From contig JABXIM010000025.1 in NCBI GenBank assembly GCA_013373085.1, positions 62,001 through 126,000 on the forward strand: a DNA stretch of 64,000 nucleotides. Direction: 5' to 3'. This DNA is from Oceanospirillaceae bacterium. Lineage in GTDB: Bacteria; Pseudomonadota; Gammaproteobacteria; Pseudomonadales; Balneatricaceae. Shown piece after piece: positions 36,822 to 46,198 of the stretch; position 1 is the first letter of the stretch; the number at the start of each line of letters is the position of its first letter. A model generated the notes under the pieces. It was not told the DNA's origin, ran no database searches, and saw only the letters and a program-made list of their open reading frames with translations. Position numbers and translations under genes: made by a program.

Positions 36822-38234
36822 ATGCAAACGAGCAGGATGATCAGGACCATCGTCTGTACGATAGTAATGTGTACCGCGGTCGGCGCACAGAATGCGCGCG
36901 CGCAAACCGCCGTCACCGCCGAGGAAGCGCGCGCGATCGCAAAAGAAGCCTATATCTACGCGAACCCGATCGTGGACGCGTACCGAGCGATGTACAGCTG
37001 GTTCCTGGATGAACAGAGTCCCGAGTTCAAGGCCCCCCTGAACCGGATCGGGAACGTGCCCCGCGTCTTCACGCCCGAGGACAGGGCGGTGCAGTCGCCC
37101 AACTCCGATACGCCCTACAGTTTCCTGGCGCTGGATCTGCGTACCGAGCCCTACGTGCTGAAGGTCCCGAAAATCGAAAAACAACGCTACTTCAGCATCC
37201 AGCTCATCGATCTTTATACCCACAACTTCGATTACATCGGCAGCCGTGCCACCGGCAATGGTGGCGGCGATTTCCTGATCGCCGGCCCCGGCTGGCAGGG
37301 CGACGCGCCTGACGGGATAAAGAAAGTCATTCGCTCGGAAACCGAGCTTGTGATTGCCGTCTACCGCACGCAGCTGTTCGGCCCCGACGACCTCGACAAG
37401 GTCAAGGCCATCCAGGCCGGCTACGAGGTGCAGCCCCTGTCGGCGTTTCTCGGCCAGCCCGCACCCGCGGCGGCGCCGGCGATCGAGTTCATCGAACCTT
37501 TGACGCGCGAGGAGATCACCAAATCGCCGAAAGTTTTCCAGCAGCTGAATTTCGTGCTGCAGTTCTGCCCCACGCACCCCTCCGAGCAGGAACTCATGGA
37601 GCGTTTCGCCAAACTCGATATCGGCGCGGGCAAGACCTTCGACTGGGACGCGTTCTCGCCGGACATCCAGGCCGCCATCGGCCAGGGCATCGCCGATGCC
37701 TGGGCAGACTTCGCGCAGCTGAAGGCACGGGGGGACGCGGGCGAGATCGGCACCGCCGATATCTTCGGCACGCGCGAGCACCTGCAGAACAACTACCTCT
37801 ACCGCATGGCCGCCGGCGCGCTCGGTCTCTGGGGCAACAGCGAGGCAGAAGCCATCTATCCGGCCTACTGGAATGACACCGACGGCCAGGCACTGGATGG
37901 CGCCAATCGCTACACCCTGAGGTTCGCGTCGGGCCAGCTACCCCCCGTAAATGCCTTCTGGTCGCTGACCATGTACGAGTTGCCGGAGATGCTGCTGGTG
38001 GCCAATCCCATCGACCGCTACCTGGTCAACTCGCCCATGCTCGACGATTTCGTGCGCAACGACGACGGTGGCGTCACCCTCTATATCCAGCACGAGTTGC
38101 CGGGCAGGGCCCTCGAACCCAACTGGCTGCCGGCGCCCGCAGGCCCGTTCTTCATGGCGATGCGACTCTACTGGCCGAAAGCCGAGGCCCTGGACGGCAC
38201 CTGGGAGCTGCCGCCGCTCATGCGAGCGCCGTAA
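36822..38234 (+). CDS. DUF1254/DUF1214 domain protein, exported
   Basis: A 470-residue protein with an N-terminal signal peptide ending near ARAQTAV. The DUF1254 half includes AYIYANPIVDAYRAMYSWFL, the conserved SPNSDTPYSFLALDLRTEP, and YFSIQLIDLYTHNFDYIGSR. The DUF1214 half includes RYTLRFASGQLPPVNAFWSL and LYWPKAEALDGTWELPPL. ATG 36822 has GAGAGGAG upstream. Proteins of this type are widespread in soil and marine bacteria and their function is unknown. It follows the damaged paralogue and precedes the phosphatase gene by 24 bases, so all may share a transcript. Confidence 0.9.
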   Translation: MQTSRMIRTIVCTIVMCTAVGAQNARAQTAVTAEEARAIAKEAYIYANPIVDAYRAMYSWFLDEQSPEFKAPLNRIGNVPRVFTPEDRAVQSPNSDTPYSFLALDLRTEPYVLKVPKIEKQRYFSIQLIDLYTHNFDYIGSRATGNGGGDFLIAGPGWQGDAPDGIKKVIRSETELVIAVYRTQLFGPDDLDKVKAIQAGYEVQPLSAFLGQPAPAAAPAIEFIEPLTREEITKSPKVFQQLNFVLQFCPTHPSEQELMERFAKLDIGAGKTFDWDAFSPDIQAAIGQGIADAWADFAQLKARGDAGEIGTADIFGTREHLQNNYLYRMAAGALGLWGNSEAEAIYPAYWNDTDGQALDGANRYTLRFASGQLPPVNAFWSLTMYELPEMLLVANPIDRYLVNSPMLDDFVRNDDGGVTLYIQHELPGRALEPNWLPAPAGPFFMAMRLYWPKAEALDGTWELPPLMRAP

Positions 38235-38258
38235 AACATGCAATCAGGAGTGATACTT

Positions 38259-39971
38259 ATGAGCAGGCAACGATCACTACCGTTTAAGACCGGTATACTG
38301 GCCCTTACACTATGGCTGGCGCCGGGATTGAATGCGGCGGAGCCTGCGGCTCCGCCACGGCTGGTGCTGCAGATCACGGTCGACGCCCTGCGCGGAGACC
38401 TGCCCGGCCGCTATGCCCATCTGTTCGGCGACGGCGGCTTTCGCTACCTGATGGGCCAGGGCGTGCACTACACCAACGCCCATTACCAGCACGCCAATAC
38501 CGAAACCATCGTCGGACATGTGTCCCTGGCGACCGGCTCCGTCCCCGCCGCCCATGGCATGGTGGGCAACATCTGGTTCGACCGCGAAAAGGGACGGCGG
38601 GTCTACAACATCGAAGATCCCGATCACCATCTGCTTACCGCCGGCGCCGACGTCGACCGCAGTATCGAGATCGACCCGACCCAGAAAGCGGCGCAGGTGG
38701 ACGGCCGATCGCCGGCGACCATCCTGTCCTCGACCTTCAGCGACGAACTGGCCGTACACTATGGCGGCCGGTCGAAGATCTTCGGGATTTCGATCAAGGA
38801 CCGCGGCGCGGTGTCGCTGGCCGGTCATGCGGGCAAGGCGTTCTGGTTCTCCAAGGCCACCGGCGAGTTCGTCACCAGCAGCTACTACTACGACGCCTAC
38901 CCCGAATGGGTAACCGCCTGGAATGCCGGCAAACCCGTACAGGCTTATGCCGGCCGGTCCTGGGAGCTGATGCAGGATGCCTCCCGCTACCTGTTCGGCG
39001 ACAGTGACGAGCGTGAATACGAGATCGATTTCCCCGGCTTCGGCCGCTCCTTTCCGCATGCCTACGGTGCTGCGGACGACAAGTATTTCACCACGCGCCT
39101 GACGCTCAGCCCGGCCGGCGACGAGCTGACCCTGAAATTCGCCAAGGCGCTGCTCGACAACGAACAGCTCGGCCAGGACGAGGTACCGGATTACCTCGCG
39201 GTGAGCTTTTCCTCGACCGACTATGTCGGCCATCTGTTCGGTGCCTCGAGCCTGGAATCCGAGGACAATCTGGCGCGGCTCGATCGCACCCTGGCGGAGC
39301 TGTTCGCCTACGTCGACGACACGGTCGGGTTGGACAACACCCTGATCGTGCTGTCGGCCGATCATGGCCAGCCCGAGGTACCGGGACGCCTGCACGAGCT
39401 GGGTATCGAACACGCCGATTACTTCGACACCGACGCACTCGACAGCACCCCGGCCATCGCGGCGCTGAAACAGCAGTTCGGTATCGGCGAAGAGCTTATC
39501 GAGGGCTACTTCCACCCCTACCTGTACCTGAACCGCGACCTGATCCGCGACAAGGGTCTGGACCAGGCCGCGGTGGAAAGGGTCGTAGCGGCCGAGCTGG
39601 TCAAGTTCGACGGCATCGCGGCCGCGGTCTCCAGTATCGCGCTTCGCACCGCCAGCCTGCCGGACACCCTGCTGATGCGCGCCATCTTGCGCAACTTCCA
39701 CCCCAAGCGCTCGGGCGATATCTACCTCGTGTTCGAACCGAACATCTTCATCAATGACTTCGACGGGCTGACGGTGGCATCTACCCATGGCTCACCCTGG
39801 CGCTACGACACCTACGTACCGGTTATCTTCGCCGGCGCCGGACTGCAGGCGAAGACCGTTAGCCGACCGGTTACCCCCTACGATGTGGCGCCGACGCTGG
39901 CGAACTATCTTGGCGTCAAGCCGCCTTCAGGTGCCATTGGCAACCCGCTGGCCGAGGTCGTCGGTGACTGA
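38259..39971 (+). CDS. Alkaline phosphatase superfamily enzyme, PafA-like, exported
   Basis: A 570-residue periplasmic metalloenzyme with a signal peptide (about 1-27, ending GLNAAEP). Metal and nucleophile motifs of the PafA/NPP group are visible: LQITVDALRGD (Asp42), ANTETIVGHVSLATGS with the likely Thr nucleophile at 83, SFSSTDYVGHLFG, LSADHGQPEVPG, and ASTHGSPWRYD. It should hydrolyse phosphate monoesters or nucleotide diesters and release phosphate from organic sources. ATG 38259 has AGGAG upstream; ATG 38238 overlaps that ribosome site. It closes the row of DUF3604/DUF1254 genes, which may point to organophosphate use for the cluster (inference). Confidence 0.88.
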   Translation: MSRQRSLPFKTGILALTLWLAPGLNAAEPAAPPRLVLQITVDALRGDLPGRYAHLFGDGGFRYLMGQGVHYTNAHYQHANTETIVGHVSLATGSVPAAHGMVGNIWFDREKGRRVYNIEDPDHHLLTAGADVDRSIEIDPTQKAAQVDGRSPATILSSTFSDELAVHYGGRSKIFGISIKDRGAVSLAGHAGKAFWFSKATGEFVTSSYYYDAYPEWVTAWNAGKPVQAYAGRSWELMQDASRYLFGDSDEREYEIDFPGFGRSFPHAYGAADDKYFTTRLTLSPAGDELTLKFAKALLDNEQLGQDEVPDYLAVSFSSTDYVGHLFGASSLESEDNLARLDRTLAELFAYVDDTVGLDNTLIVLSADHGQPEVPGRLHELGIEHADYFDTDALDSTPAIAALKQQFGIGEELIEGYFHPYLYLNRDLIRDKGLDQAAVERVVAAELVKFDGIAAAVSSIALRTASLPDTLLMRAILRNFHPKRSGDIYLVFEPNIFINDFDGLTVASTHGSPWRYDTYVPVIFAGAGLQAKTVSRPVTPYDVAPTLANYLGVKPPSGAIGNPLAEVVGD

Positions 39972-40145
39972 GTCGCTAACGGCGGTCGCCAGTGATATCC
40001 CCCCGGGAGGCACCTCAACGACCCCGGGCATCATCCGTCCGCGCTAGCCGTTGCAGCCTCTGCTGTTGACTACACTCAGAAGAATTGCCGTATTGCACCG
40101 GATGACACCGTGGCCAATCGCCGACAAGCGGGTACCTCAGTGGAA

Positions 40146-42623
40146 ATGCGCATGTACCTGATCGCATGCATGGCTATCATGCTCGCGTGCTTCACGCCAT
40201 CGGGCTGGACAGCCGAGACGGACGTCACCATTGACGCCGACCCGCTACGACCGGCCGATACCTCCAGTCCGCGCGACACACTGGACAGCTTTCTTACCGA
40301 TTTCAGCCTGCTGGTGAAGGACTACAGCCAGTCCCGGCCCAGCGATAAAATCTACCGGACCTTCGTTCGTGCCAGCCAGACCCTTGACTTCAGCGCTAGC
40401 CCGGAAAGTAAATCCTGGAACGTTCGCAGTGAGCGCATGGCGCTGTTATATGAACTGCTGGCACGGGTTCCACTGCCACCGCCGGAGCAGATTCCGGGAG
40501 ACGACGAGGTCGCCGAGAGCGGCATCACCCAGTGGAGAATTCCGAACACCGATCTGGCCATTGTCCAGATCCGGGAAGGTCCCCGAGCCGGACAGTTTCT
40601 GTTTTCGGCCGGGACGGTCCAGTCCCTGGACCGCCTGTATCGGCAGGCAAAACATCTGCCCTATACGCCGGGCACTGCCAGCGGGATTTACGAAGCCATG
40701 TTCGGTGCCGAAACCCGGGTAAATGTACCCCATCAAATTCTGCGCGAGCGCCTGAAACCGGTCGATACCTCAAGCCCGCGCTCGACTTTCGAGAGCCTTC
40801 TCGACCTCGTTAACAGGGCCTACCAGCTCGCCGGTGAGGCCAATGATGCACTGCAGGCCCAGCCCCCGCGGATTACACACCAACAGGCGATCGAGGCCGA
40901 GACCCGTGCCCGCGAACTGCTCAGACGGGCCAGCAGCACACTCGATCTGAGCCAGGTGCCGGTCGCATTGCGCGAGAGCGCGAGTATAGAAGCCTCACTG
41001 CTACTGAAGGAAATTCTCGACCGGATGCTGTTGCCGCCGCTCGATGTAATGCCCAATGCACAAATGCTGGCAGCGTTACGCGCCAAAGCGGATGAGGCAA
41101 ACCGAAGCCAAGCGGAGCCCCTGCGCTGGAGAGTACCGGATACTCAGCTGGAAATAGTGGAAATCACCGAAGGTGATCGAACGGCGCAGTTTCTCTTCAG
41201 TGCACGTACGGTACGGAACCTCATTGAGACCTACAAGAAAATCGATGATTTACCCTATCGCAAGGTACAGTTTGGCGGAACCGAGATGGAGTATATGTCT
41301 CCGGAGATTTCACCAGGCTTCTACGAAAGTTATATTTCTGCCTCCGGCTATCTTGTGCCGGAGGCGCATTTTTTTGGCAGGATGGTGAGCATTTTGCCGG
41401 CCTCGTTCAGGGAAATGTACGGCAGGCAGATGGTATGGCAGTGGATCGGACTCATTCTATGCGCGCTGGTGACGCTGCTGTTCGTCCATTACCTGACACG
41501 TGCATCAAGACGGCTGATAAAAGGACTCAAAGCGCCGATCCGCGACTGGCTCAAGGTGCTTACCTGCGCCCTGACCGTCTCCGTTTTCCTGTTGGCCGAA
41601 GCCGTTATCGGACGAAGTCTCAAGTTTACGGGAAACGTTCAGGCCGTCGTGACGACGACTATCACGATAGTGCTGCTGTTGCTGACAGCCAGGCTGGCCT
41701 ATCTGTTTTGCCGAGCGATAGGTGAGACAATCGCTTCCCCGCGCCGCATGAAAGGCAGAGTTTCAGAGGCGGCATTACTGAAAATCGTGGCCACCGTCGT
41801 CGGCTTTATTATCGCGGTTGGCATCGTGATACTCGGTCTGAGAGCACTTGGTACCGACCTTATGCCAGTTCTCGCAGGGCTTGGCATTGGTGGCCTCGCG
41901 ATTGCGCTGGCGGCCCAGACTACCATCGCCAACTTTATCGGCGGTCTCATTCTGCTGGCCAACAAGCCGATTCAGGTCGGCGAATTCTGCCGCTATGGCG
42001 AAGACCCTTCCAGTGACTGGCTGCGGATCGGCACTGTCGAGGAAATCGGCTGGCTGGCCACGCGTATTCGCGGAACCGACAGAACCGTGACCACCATCCC
42101 GAACGCCGAATTTTCCAACATGCACATCGTAAATCTTACCCGGCGCGACCAGCGCCTGATGAAAACGACGCTGCAACTTCGTTACGAAACAACACCGGAT
42201 CAGTTGCGTCACATCCTTATCAGGATTCGGGAATTGCTGCTGGGCCATCCGATGGTAATAGCCGATCCGGCACGCGCCCGGTTCGTGGCCTACGGCGCCT
42301 ATTCAAAAGATATCGAGATTTACTGTTATCTGCATTGCACCGAACAAAACGAATTCCTGGCTGTTCAGGAAGATTTGCTGTTGCGCATGGAAGATATCGT
42401 GACGTCGGCTGGCAGCGGTTACGCCTTCCCGTCACACACCACCTATATCGCACGCGATAGCGGAATTGATGATACGGGGCGCAAGAAGGCCGAAGCTGAC
42501 GTAGAACGGCTTCGAGCCACGGGAAAGCTGCCATTTCCGGAATTCGATGAAGAAGAGCGTGATCGACTCGAGGACCGGCTGGATTACCCGCCCAAGGGCT
42601 CGTCCGGTCATGGGGTAACCTGA
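40146..42623 (+). CDS. MscS-family mechanosensitive channel with duplicated periplasmic domain
   Basis: A protein of about 825 residues. A signal-like N terminus (MYLIACMAIMLACF) leads to a large periplasmic part made of two copies of one domain. Copy 1 starts DTSSPRDTLDSF (residue 38) and contains QWRIPNTDLAIVQIREGP and QFLFSAGTV. Copy 2 starts DTSSPRSTFESL (residue 207) and contains RWRVPDTQLEIVEITEGD and QFLFSARTV. Transmembrane helices lie at about 430-620. The pore helix region is LGIGGLAIALAAQTTIANFI, followed by an MscS beta domain (RIGTVEEIGWLATRIRGTD, VTTIPNAEF). It would release solutes on hypo-osmotic shock. Start choice among GTG 40110, ATG 40146 and ATG 40152 is uncertain; no ribosome site decides. 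Confidence 0.85.
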   Translation: MRMYLIACMAIMLACFTPSGWTAETDVTIDADPLRPADTSSPRDTLDSFLTDFSLLVKDYSQSRPSDKIYRTFVRASQTLDFSASPESKSWNVRSERMALLYELLARVPLPPPEQIPGDDEVAESGITQWRIPNTDLAIVQIREGPRAGQFLFSAGTVQSLDRLYRQAKHLPYTPGTASGIYEAMFGAETRVNVPHQILRERLKPVDTSSPRSTFESLLDLVNRAYQLAGEANDALQAQPPRITHQQAIEAETRARELLRRASSTLDLSQVPVALRESASIEASLLLKEILDRMLLPPLDVMPNAQMLAALRAKADEANRSQAEPLRWRVPDTQLEIVEITEGDRTAQFLFSARTVRNLIETYKKIDDLPYRKVQFGGTEMEYMSPEISPGFYESYISASGYLVPEAHFFGRMVSILPASFREMYGRQMVWQWIGLILCALVTLLFVHYLTRASRRLIKGLKAPIRDWLKVLTCALTVSVFLLAEAVIGRSLKFTGNVQAVVTTTITIVLLLLTARLAYLFCRAIGETIASPRRMKGRVSEAALLKIVATVVGFIIAVGIVILGLRALGTDLMPVLAGLGIGGLAIALAAQTTIANFIGGLILLANKPIQVGEFCRYGEDPSSDWLRIGTVEEIGWLATRIRGTDRTVTTIPNAEFSNMHIVNLTRRDQRLMKTTLQLRYETTPDQLRHILIRIRELLLGHPMVIADPARARFVAYGAYSKDIEIYCYLHCTEQNEFLAVQEDLLLRMEDIVTSAGSGYAFPSHTTYIARDSGIDDTGRKKAEADVERLRATGKLPFPEFDEEERDRLEDRLDYPPKGSSGHGVT

Positions 42624-42830
42624 ATCCTTCGGCACCCAAAACCGGCCGATAGGACCGAATAAAACTATATTCCTGCAGGACGAATAAAACATTGCCGGGA
42701 GGTTTGTCAGGTCATTGGATACAGACCTATGCTTAGGGACAAACAGCCGAGAGGTGTGCCGAAAGACTCAGATCGCCAGTTGCAAACAGCTTTAATGCCC
42801 GCAGGCGGTAAGTATAAGAGGTCATGACCT

Positions 42831-43154
42831 ATGAGACGCTCACACAGATACTGGTTGACACTGCTGATGGTCGGCGTCACGACACTTGGCGGGACGCGCG
42901 TGGTTACAGCGGCGCCCAGCCCTGCCGACTGTGCCGCCGAGGCCGACCGGGCTTCCCGAGACAGTGGTTCGATCGTGGGTGGGGCCGGTATCGGCGCCGC
43001 AACCGGTGCCATGTTTGGCGTCATTGTGGGGGACAGCCGCAGGAGCGCCCGACGTGGTGCGGCGCTGGGGACCGTCGCCGGCGGCGTACGCCAGGGCGTT
43101 CGCAGGGAAGATGTCTACAAGAATGTTTACGACGCCTGCATGCGCAGACAATAG
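42831..43154 (+). CDS. Glycine-zipper protein, exported (107 aa)
   Basis: A 107-residue protein with a signal peptide (about 1-27, RYWLTLLMVGVTTLGG). A glycine-zipper stretch follows: SIVGGAGIGAATGAMFGVIVG and GAALGTVAGGVRQGV. Two cysteines, in PADCAAEAD and DACMRRQ, could form a disulfide in the periplasm. The pattern matches small outer-membrane-associated glycine-zipper proteins of unknown role. Just downstream is a long hairpin, and the HdeA-like gene follows on the same strand. Confidence 0.78.
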   Translation: MRRSHRYWLTLLMVGVTTLGGTRVVTAAPSPADCAAEADRASRDSGSIVGGAGIGAATGAMFGVIVGDSRRSARRGAALGTVAGGVRQGVRREDVYKNVYDACMRRQ

Positions 43155-43155
43155 T

Positions 43156-43200
43156 AACCCGGCGTGCAAATAGATTCGTTATCTCTTTGCACACCGGGTT
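43156..43200 (+). terminator. Long hairpin between glycine-zipper and HdeA-like genes
   Basis: AACCCGGCGTGCAAA (43156-43170) pairs with TTTGCACACCGGGTT (43186-43200) with a single mismatch, around a 15-base loop. It begins two bases after the stop codon. No long T-run follows. Confidence 0.65.
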
Positions 43201-43233
43201 AATAGCAAATTGAACCCGACTGGGGGACTGGTT

Positions 43234-43548
43234 ATGAGAAAGATGATTCGCACACTGATTCCTACCTTTATCGCTTCTGCAACCCTGTTTTCAGCTCCGT
43301 TGATCGCCGCCGAGGAAGAAGAAAAGCCTGTCGAAATGAGCAGCTACCTGTGCAAGGATGTGATGCGTTTGTCAGGATCGGACCGGGATATCGCCATGGC
43401 CCTGATGCACGGCTACATCCTGGGGAAAAAAGGCGAGACAACTTTCGTTTCCACCGAGCTGAACCAGCAGTCGAACGAGTTTTTCGAAGTCTGCCTGGAC
43501 CAGCCACAGGCAAATGCCATGGCGACATTTGAGGAAGTCACCAAATAA
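43234..43548 (+). CDS. HdeA-like periplasmic protein
   Basis: A 104-residue exported protein with a signal peptide (about 1-26, ending SAPLIAAEE). The mature part has two cysteines in the HdeA arrangement: SYLCKDVMRLSGSDRDIAMA, with GYILGKKG, then FFEVCLDQPQANAMATFEE. HdeA/HdeB proteins are acid-activated periplasmic chaperones; many relatives outside enterics are uncharacterised. ATG 43234 has GGGGGAC upstream and is preferred to ATG 43210. It is followed 30 bases later by an alpha/beta hydrolase gene. Confidence 0.75.
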   Translation: MRKMIRTLIPTFIASATLFSAPLIAAEEEEKPVEMSSYLCKDVMRLSGSDRDIAMALMHGYILGKKGETTFVSTELNQQSNEFFEVCLDQPQANAMATFEEVTK

Positions 43549-43578
43549 TCAGGGCCTGTTTCGTCAGAAAATATTGCA

Positions 43579-45057
43579 ATGAAAACAGGCTGGAGCAGAA
43601 CTCCCAGAAATGTCCTGAAAGCATTGTGCTATGGGATTGTGGGCGCTTTGGTAATTCTGCTGATCGTCGCGGTGCTCTATCTGAACAGCCGCGCCGACTT
43701 GAATGTCTGGCACAAGGCCGATCTGGACGAAGAGTTCAACGCCGAAAAAGGGCTGTCAGACTTTCAGCAATACCTGTCACTGGAAGCGCGCCTATTCCAG
43801 CAGCTCGAAGAAGACGTTTACCAAAAGGTTCCGGCAGAACAGCAAGCCAATATCAATCGATATACCCGTGGTAGCCTCTCGGACCCGGAGCGCTGGCCAA
43901 CGAACTGGAACCGGACTTTCGAGCTGAGTGCAGAGCAACCGACCGCCGGTATTCTGCTGCTGCACGGTATGTCCGACTCCCCCTACAGCCTGCGCCAGTT
44001 GGGCACCGTTCTCAATGGCGCGGGGGCCTACGTGATCGGCTTGCGCCTGCCCGGCCACGGCACTGCGCCATCTGGACTGACCGACCTCGAATGGCAGGAT
44101 CTGGAAGCCGCCGTCGAGTTGGCGATGCGCCATTTGGCGAACCAGAGCAAAGGCCAGCCACTGTACATTATTGGTTATTCGACGGGCGCGGCCCTGGCGG
44201 TGCTCTATGCACTGTCTGCACTGGAGGATAACCGCCTGTCACGGGCGGACGGCCTGATCCTGGTATCGCCCGCCATAGGCGTCAGCTCGCTGGCCGTCCT
44301 GGCGGTATGGCAGGCCCGGCTCGGTCGCTGGCTCGGCCTGGACAAGCTGGCGTGGAACTCTATTTCTCCCGAATATGATCCCTTCAAATATGGCTCCTTC
44401 GCCATCAACGCCGGCGATGTCGTCTACCGGATCACCGGAGAGATCCAGCGCAGAATCGACGATGCGCAGAAAAACGGCACGCTGAGTGATTTGCCCCCAC
44501 TGCTCGCCTTTGCCTCGGTGGTCGATGCCACGGTTTCAACGCCGGCCCTGGTCAGCGGCCTTTTCGACCGCCTGCCTGCCGCAGAGCATGAACTGGTGCT
44601 GTTCGATATCAATCACAATGCCAACATTGAACCGATCATGCGGGCCGACACCGACGCCGTGTTGCGGCTTCTGCAGACGGACGAGGATCGCCCCTACATT
44701 CTCAGCCTTGTCAGTAACGAGCCCAGTCGGGGAGATACTGTCATGGTCAGTCGGACGGCACCTGCCGACGCAATCGGTTCCGAGACACCCCTGGATATCG
44801 GCTGGCCCGAGGACCTCTACTCCCTGAGCCATGTCGCCCTGCCCTTTCCGCCGCAGGATCCGTTGTATGGCGGACCCGATGCAGCCGAAAGCCCCGGTAT
44901 CCGGCTAGGCGACTTCGCACTGCTGGGCGAACGCGGCGTGTTGCAGATACCGGCGGCCGAAATGCTGCGCCTGCGCTGGAATCCGTTCTATCGCTACCTC
45001 GAGAAACGGGTACTCGATTTTCTCGCACTGTCGCCAACGCAGGAGCCGCACAACTGA
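43579..45057 (+). CDS. Membrane-anchored alpha/beta hydrolase
   Basis: A 492-residue protein with one N-terminal transmembrane anchor (about 15-37, GIVGALVILLIVAVLYL); the enzyme then probably faces the periplasm. The hydrolase fold shows the oxyanion segment ILLLHGMSDSPYSLR, GLRLPGHGTAPSG, and the nucleophile elbow IIGYSTGAAL. LFDINHNANIEP is a candidate catalytic His region. It resembles monoglyceride lipase/carboxylesterase-type enzymes, but the C-terminal 110 residues are not familiar. The start is ATG 43579. It converges on the small gene at 45082. Confidence 0.82.
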   Translation: MKTGWSRTPRNVLKALCYGIVGALVILLIVAVLYLNSRADLNVWHKADLDEEFNAEKGLSDFQQYLSLEARLFQQLEEDVYQKVPAEQQANINRYTRGSLSDPERWPTNWNRTFELSAEQPTAGILLLHGMSDSPYSLRQLGTVLNGAGAYVIGLRLPGHGTAPSGLTDLEWQDLEAAVELAMRHLANQSKGQPLYIIGYSTGAALAVLYALSALEDNRLSRADGLILVSPAIGVSSLAVLAVWQARLGRWLGLDKLAWNSISPEYDPFKYGSFAINAGDVVYRITGEIQRRIDDAQKNGTLSDLPPLLAFASVVDATVSTPALVSGLFDRLPAAEHELVLFDINHNANIEPIMRADTDAVLRLLQTDEDRPYILSLVSNEPSRGDTVMVSRTAPADAIGSETPLDIGWPEDLYSLSHVALPFPPQDPLYGGPDAAESPGIRLGDFALLGERGVLQIPAAEMLRLRWNPFYRYLEKRVLDFLALSPTQEPHN

Positions 45058-45081
45058 GCAGGCGCGGAGTGTTATGCACAA

Positions 45082-45219
45082 TCACCGCTGATCGCCCGCA
45101 TCCGGCGCCAGATCCGGTGGATTTTCGATAACGTCGGACCCGCTGGCCGCGATCGCAAACAACATGAGAATTATCAGTGCCCCATGGTGTAAAAACCGAA
45201 CACCGGAGTGTTTCATCAT
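45082..45219 (-). CDS. Small single-span membrane peptide (45 aa)
   Basis: A 45-codon frame with an AGGAG ribosome site just before two adjacent ATG codons (45219 and 45216). It has one hydrophobic helix (GALIILMLFAIAAS) and an acidic, proline-rich tail ending DLAPDAGDQR. It lies 72 bases downstream of the barrel-protein gene on the same strand and converges with the hydrolase gene. No family is recognised. The good ribosome site and membrane segment favour a real gene, but its small size leaves doubt. Confidence 0.5.
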   Translation of the reverse strand: MMKHSGVRFLHHGALIILMLFAIAASGSDVIENPPDLAPDAGDQR

Positions 45220-45291
45220 GAGCTCCTGATCGAAGCTCACCGATTCCGTGGTGGGTGCCCATTCCGCTTACGCACGAATTTCGGCGGCCAA

Positions 45292-46044
45292 TCAGAAGGT
45301 CCAGATCAGGCCGATCTGCCAGCCTTCCTGCCGTGCATCATAGACAAAGTCGTCTTCGTCATAATCGACATCGATTATCCGGTAACCGATGCCCGTGCCG
45401 ATGGCATCGGTCCACTGATAGCCGATATTGGCATTGATCTCGTAAAAGGAGTCGGACCCGACGCCAAAACCGCCGACGGCCCCACCACCGGCCAGGAAGA
45501 AACGCGAACTTCCCAGCGGCCAGTGGCCTTTGAATCCGAGCAGCGGATCGATCCAGGAATCGTCATCGGAGCGCTTTTGACCCGCCAGCATTCCCAATCC
45601 ACCTTTGAAGCGCAGCTCGCCATCGACATTCCAGTAACGCCCCCCGGCCAGCAAATCCATTGCCGCACCGGCACTGTTGTACAGTTCGTATTGATACGCG
45701 AGTGTAGCAATGGTCGTCTTGGTGGTGGTTTTGGCCTTGAGGTTGACCGGGTCCGGCACAAGCTCCTCCTCGGAGCGCACATCGGCGTAGAACAGGTCGG
45801 CAAAGATACCGTGGGATCCTTTCTTCGCGCTCATCAGTACCATCAGCGAGGTTTCGGTATCATCCAGCGCATCACTTGCCGAGATGTCGACGGGCGCCGG
45901 TGGCAGCCCGACGATCCCCACGTCACCCTCCAGACCGGCAAACCATAAATAGGGCGTCAGATTGAAGCGCCACTCCGGCTCCGCCAGAGCGGGCAGCGCA
46001 TAAAGGGCCAGTCCACACGCAACAACTTTACGAAGATGATTCAT
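45292..46044 (-). CDS. Outer-membrane beta-barrel protein (250 aa)
   Basis: A 250-residue protein with a signal peptide (VVACGLALYALPALA, cleaved before EPEW). Alternating aromatic/hydrophobic strands then run to a C-terminal phenylalanine (WQIGLIWTF), the outer-membrane barrel insertion signal. The start of the mature part, WRFNLTPYLWFAGLEGDVG, is typical of a group of small uncharacterised outer-membrane proteins of 8-10 strands. It is in a minus-strand row of envelope genes, with the small membrane peptide after it. Confidence 0.83.
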   Translation of the reverse strand: MNHLRKVVACGLALYALPALAEPEWRFNLTPYLWFAGLEGDVGIVGLPPAPVDISASDALDDTETSLMVLMSAKKGSHGIFADLFYADVRSEEELVPDPVNLKAKTTTKTTIATLAYQYELYNSAGAAMDLLAGGRYWNVDGELRFKGGLGMLAGQKRSDDDSWIDPLLGFKGHWPLGSSRFFLAGGGAVGGFGVGSDSFYEINANIGYQWTDAIGTGIGYRIIDVDYDEDDFVYDARQEGWQIGLIWTF

Positions 46045-46198
46045 TGTCTATCCAGTGCCTGATTGTTCTGCCTCACAACACAGCGGCCACAACAGAGAAC
46101 AATACCTCCCTGATACTGCGCATCGCTGATCCCCAAAACTTACATCTGCGGTCGACGAGCCCCGAAAGCGAGCTTGCCTCGCTCACTGCGATATACAC

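Noticed and set aside
38310-39788. 492-codon antisense frame inside the phosphatase gene
   Set aside because: All alkaline-phosphatase-superfamily motifs are on the plus strand; the frame is a shadow of GC-biased third positions.
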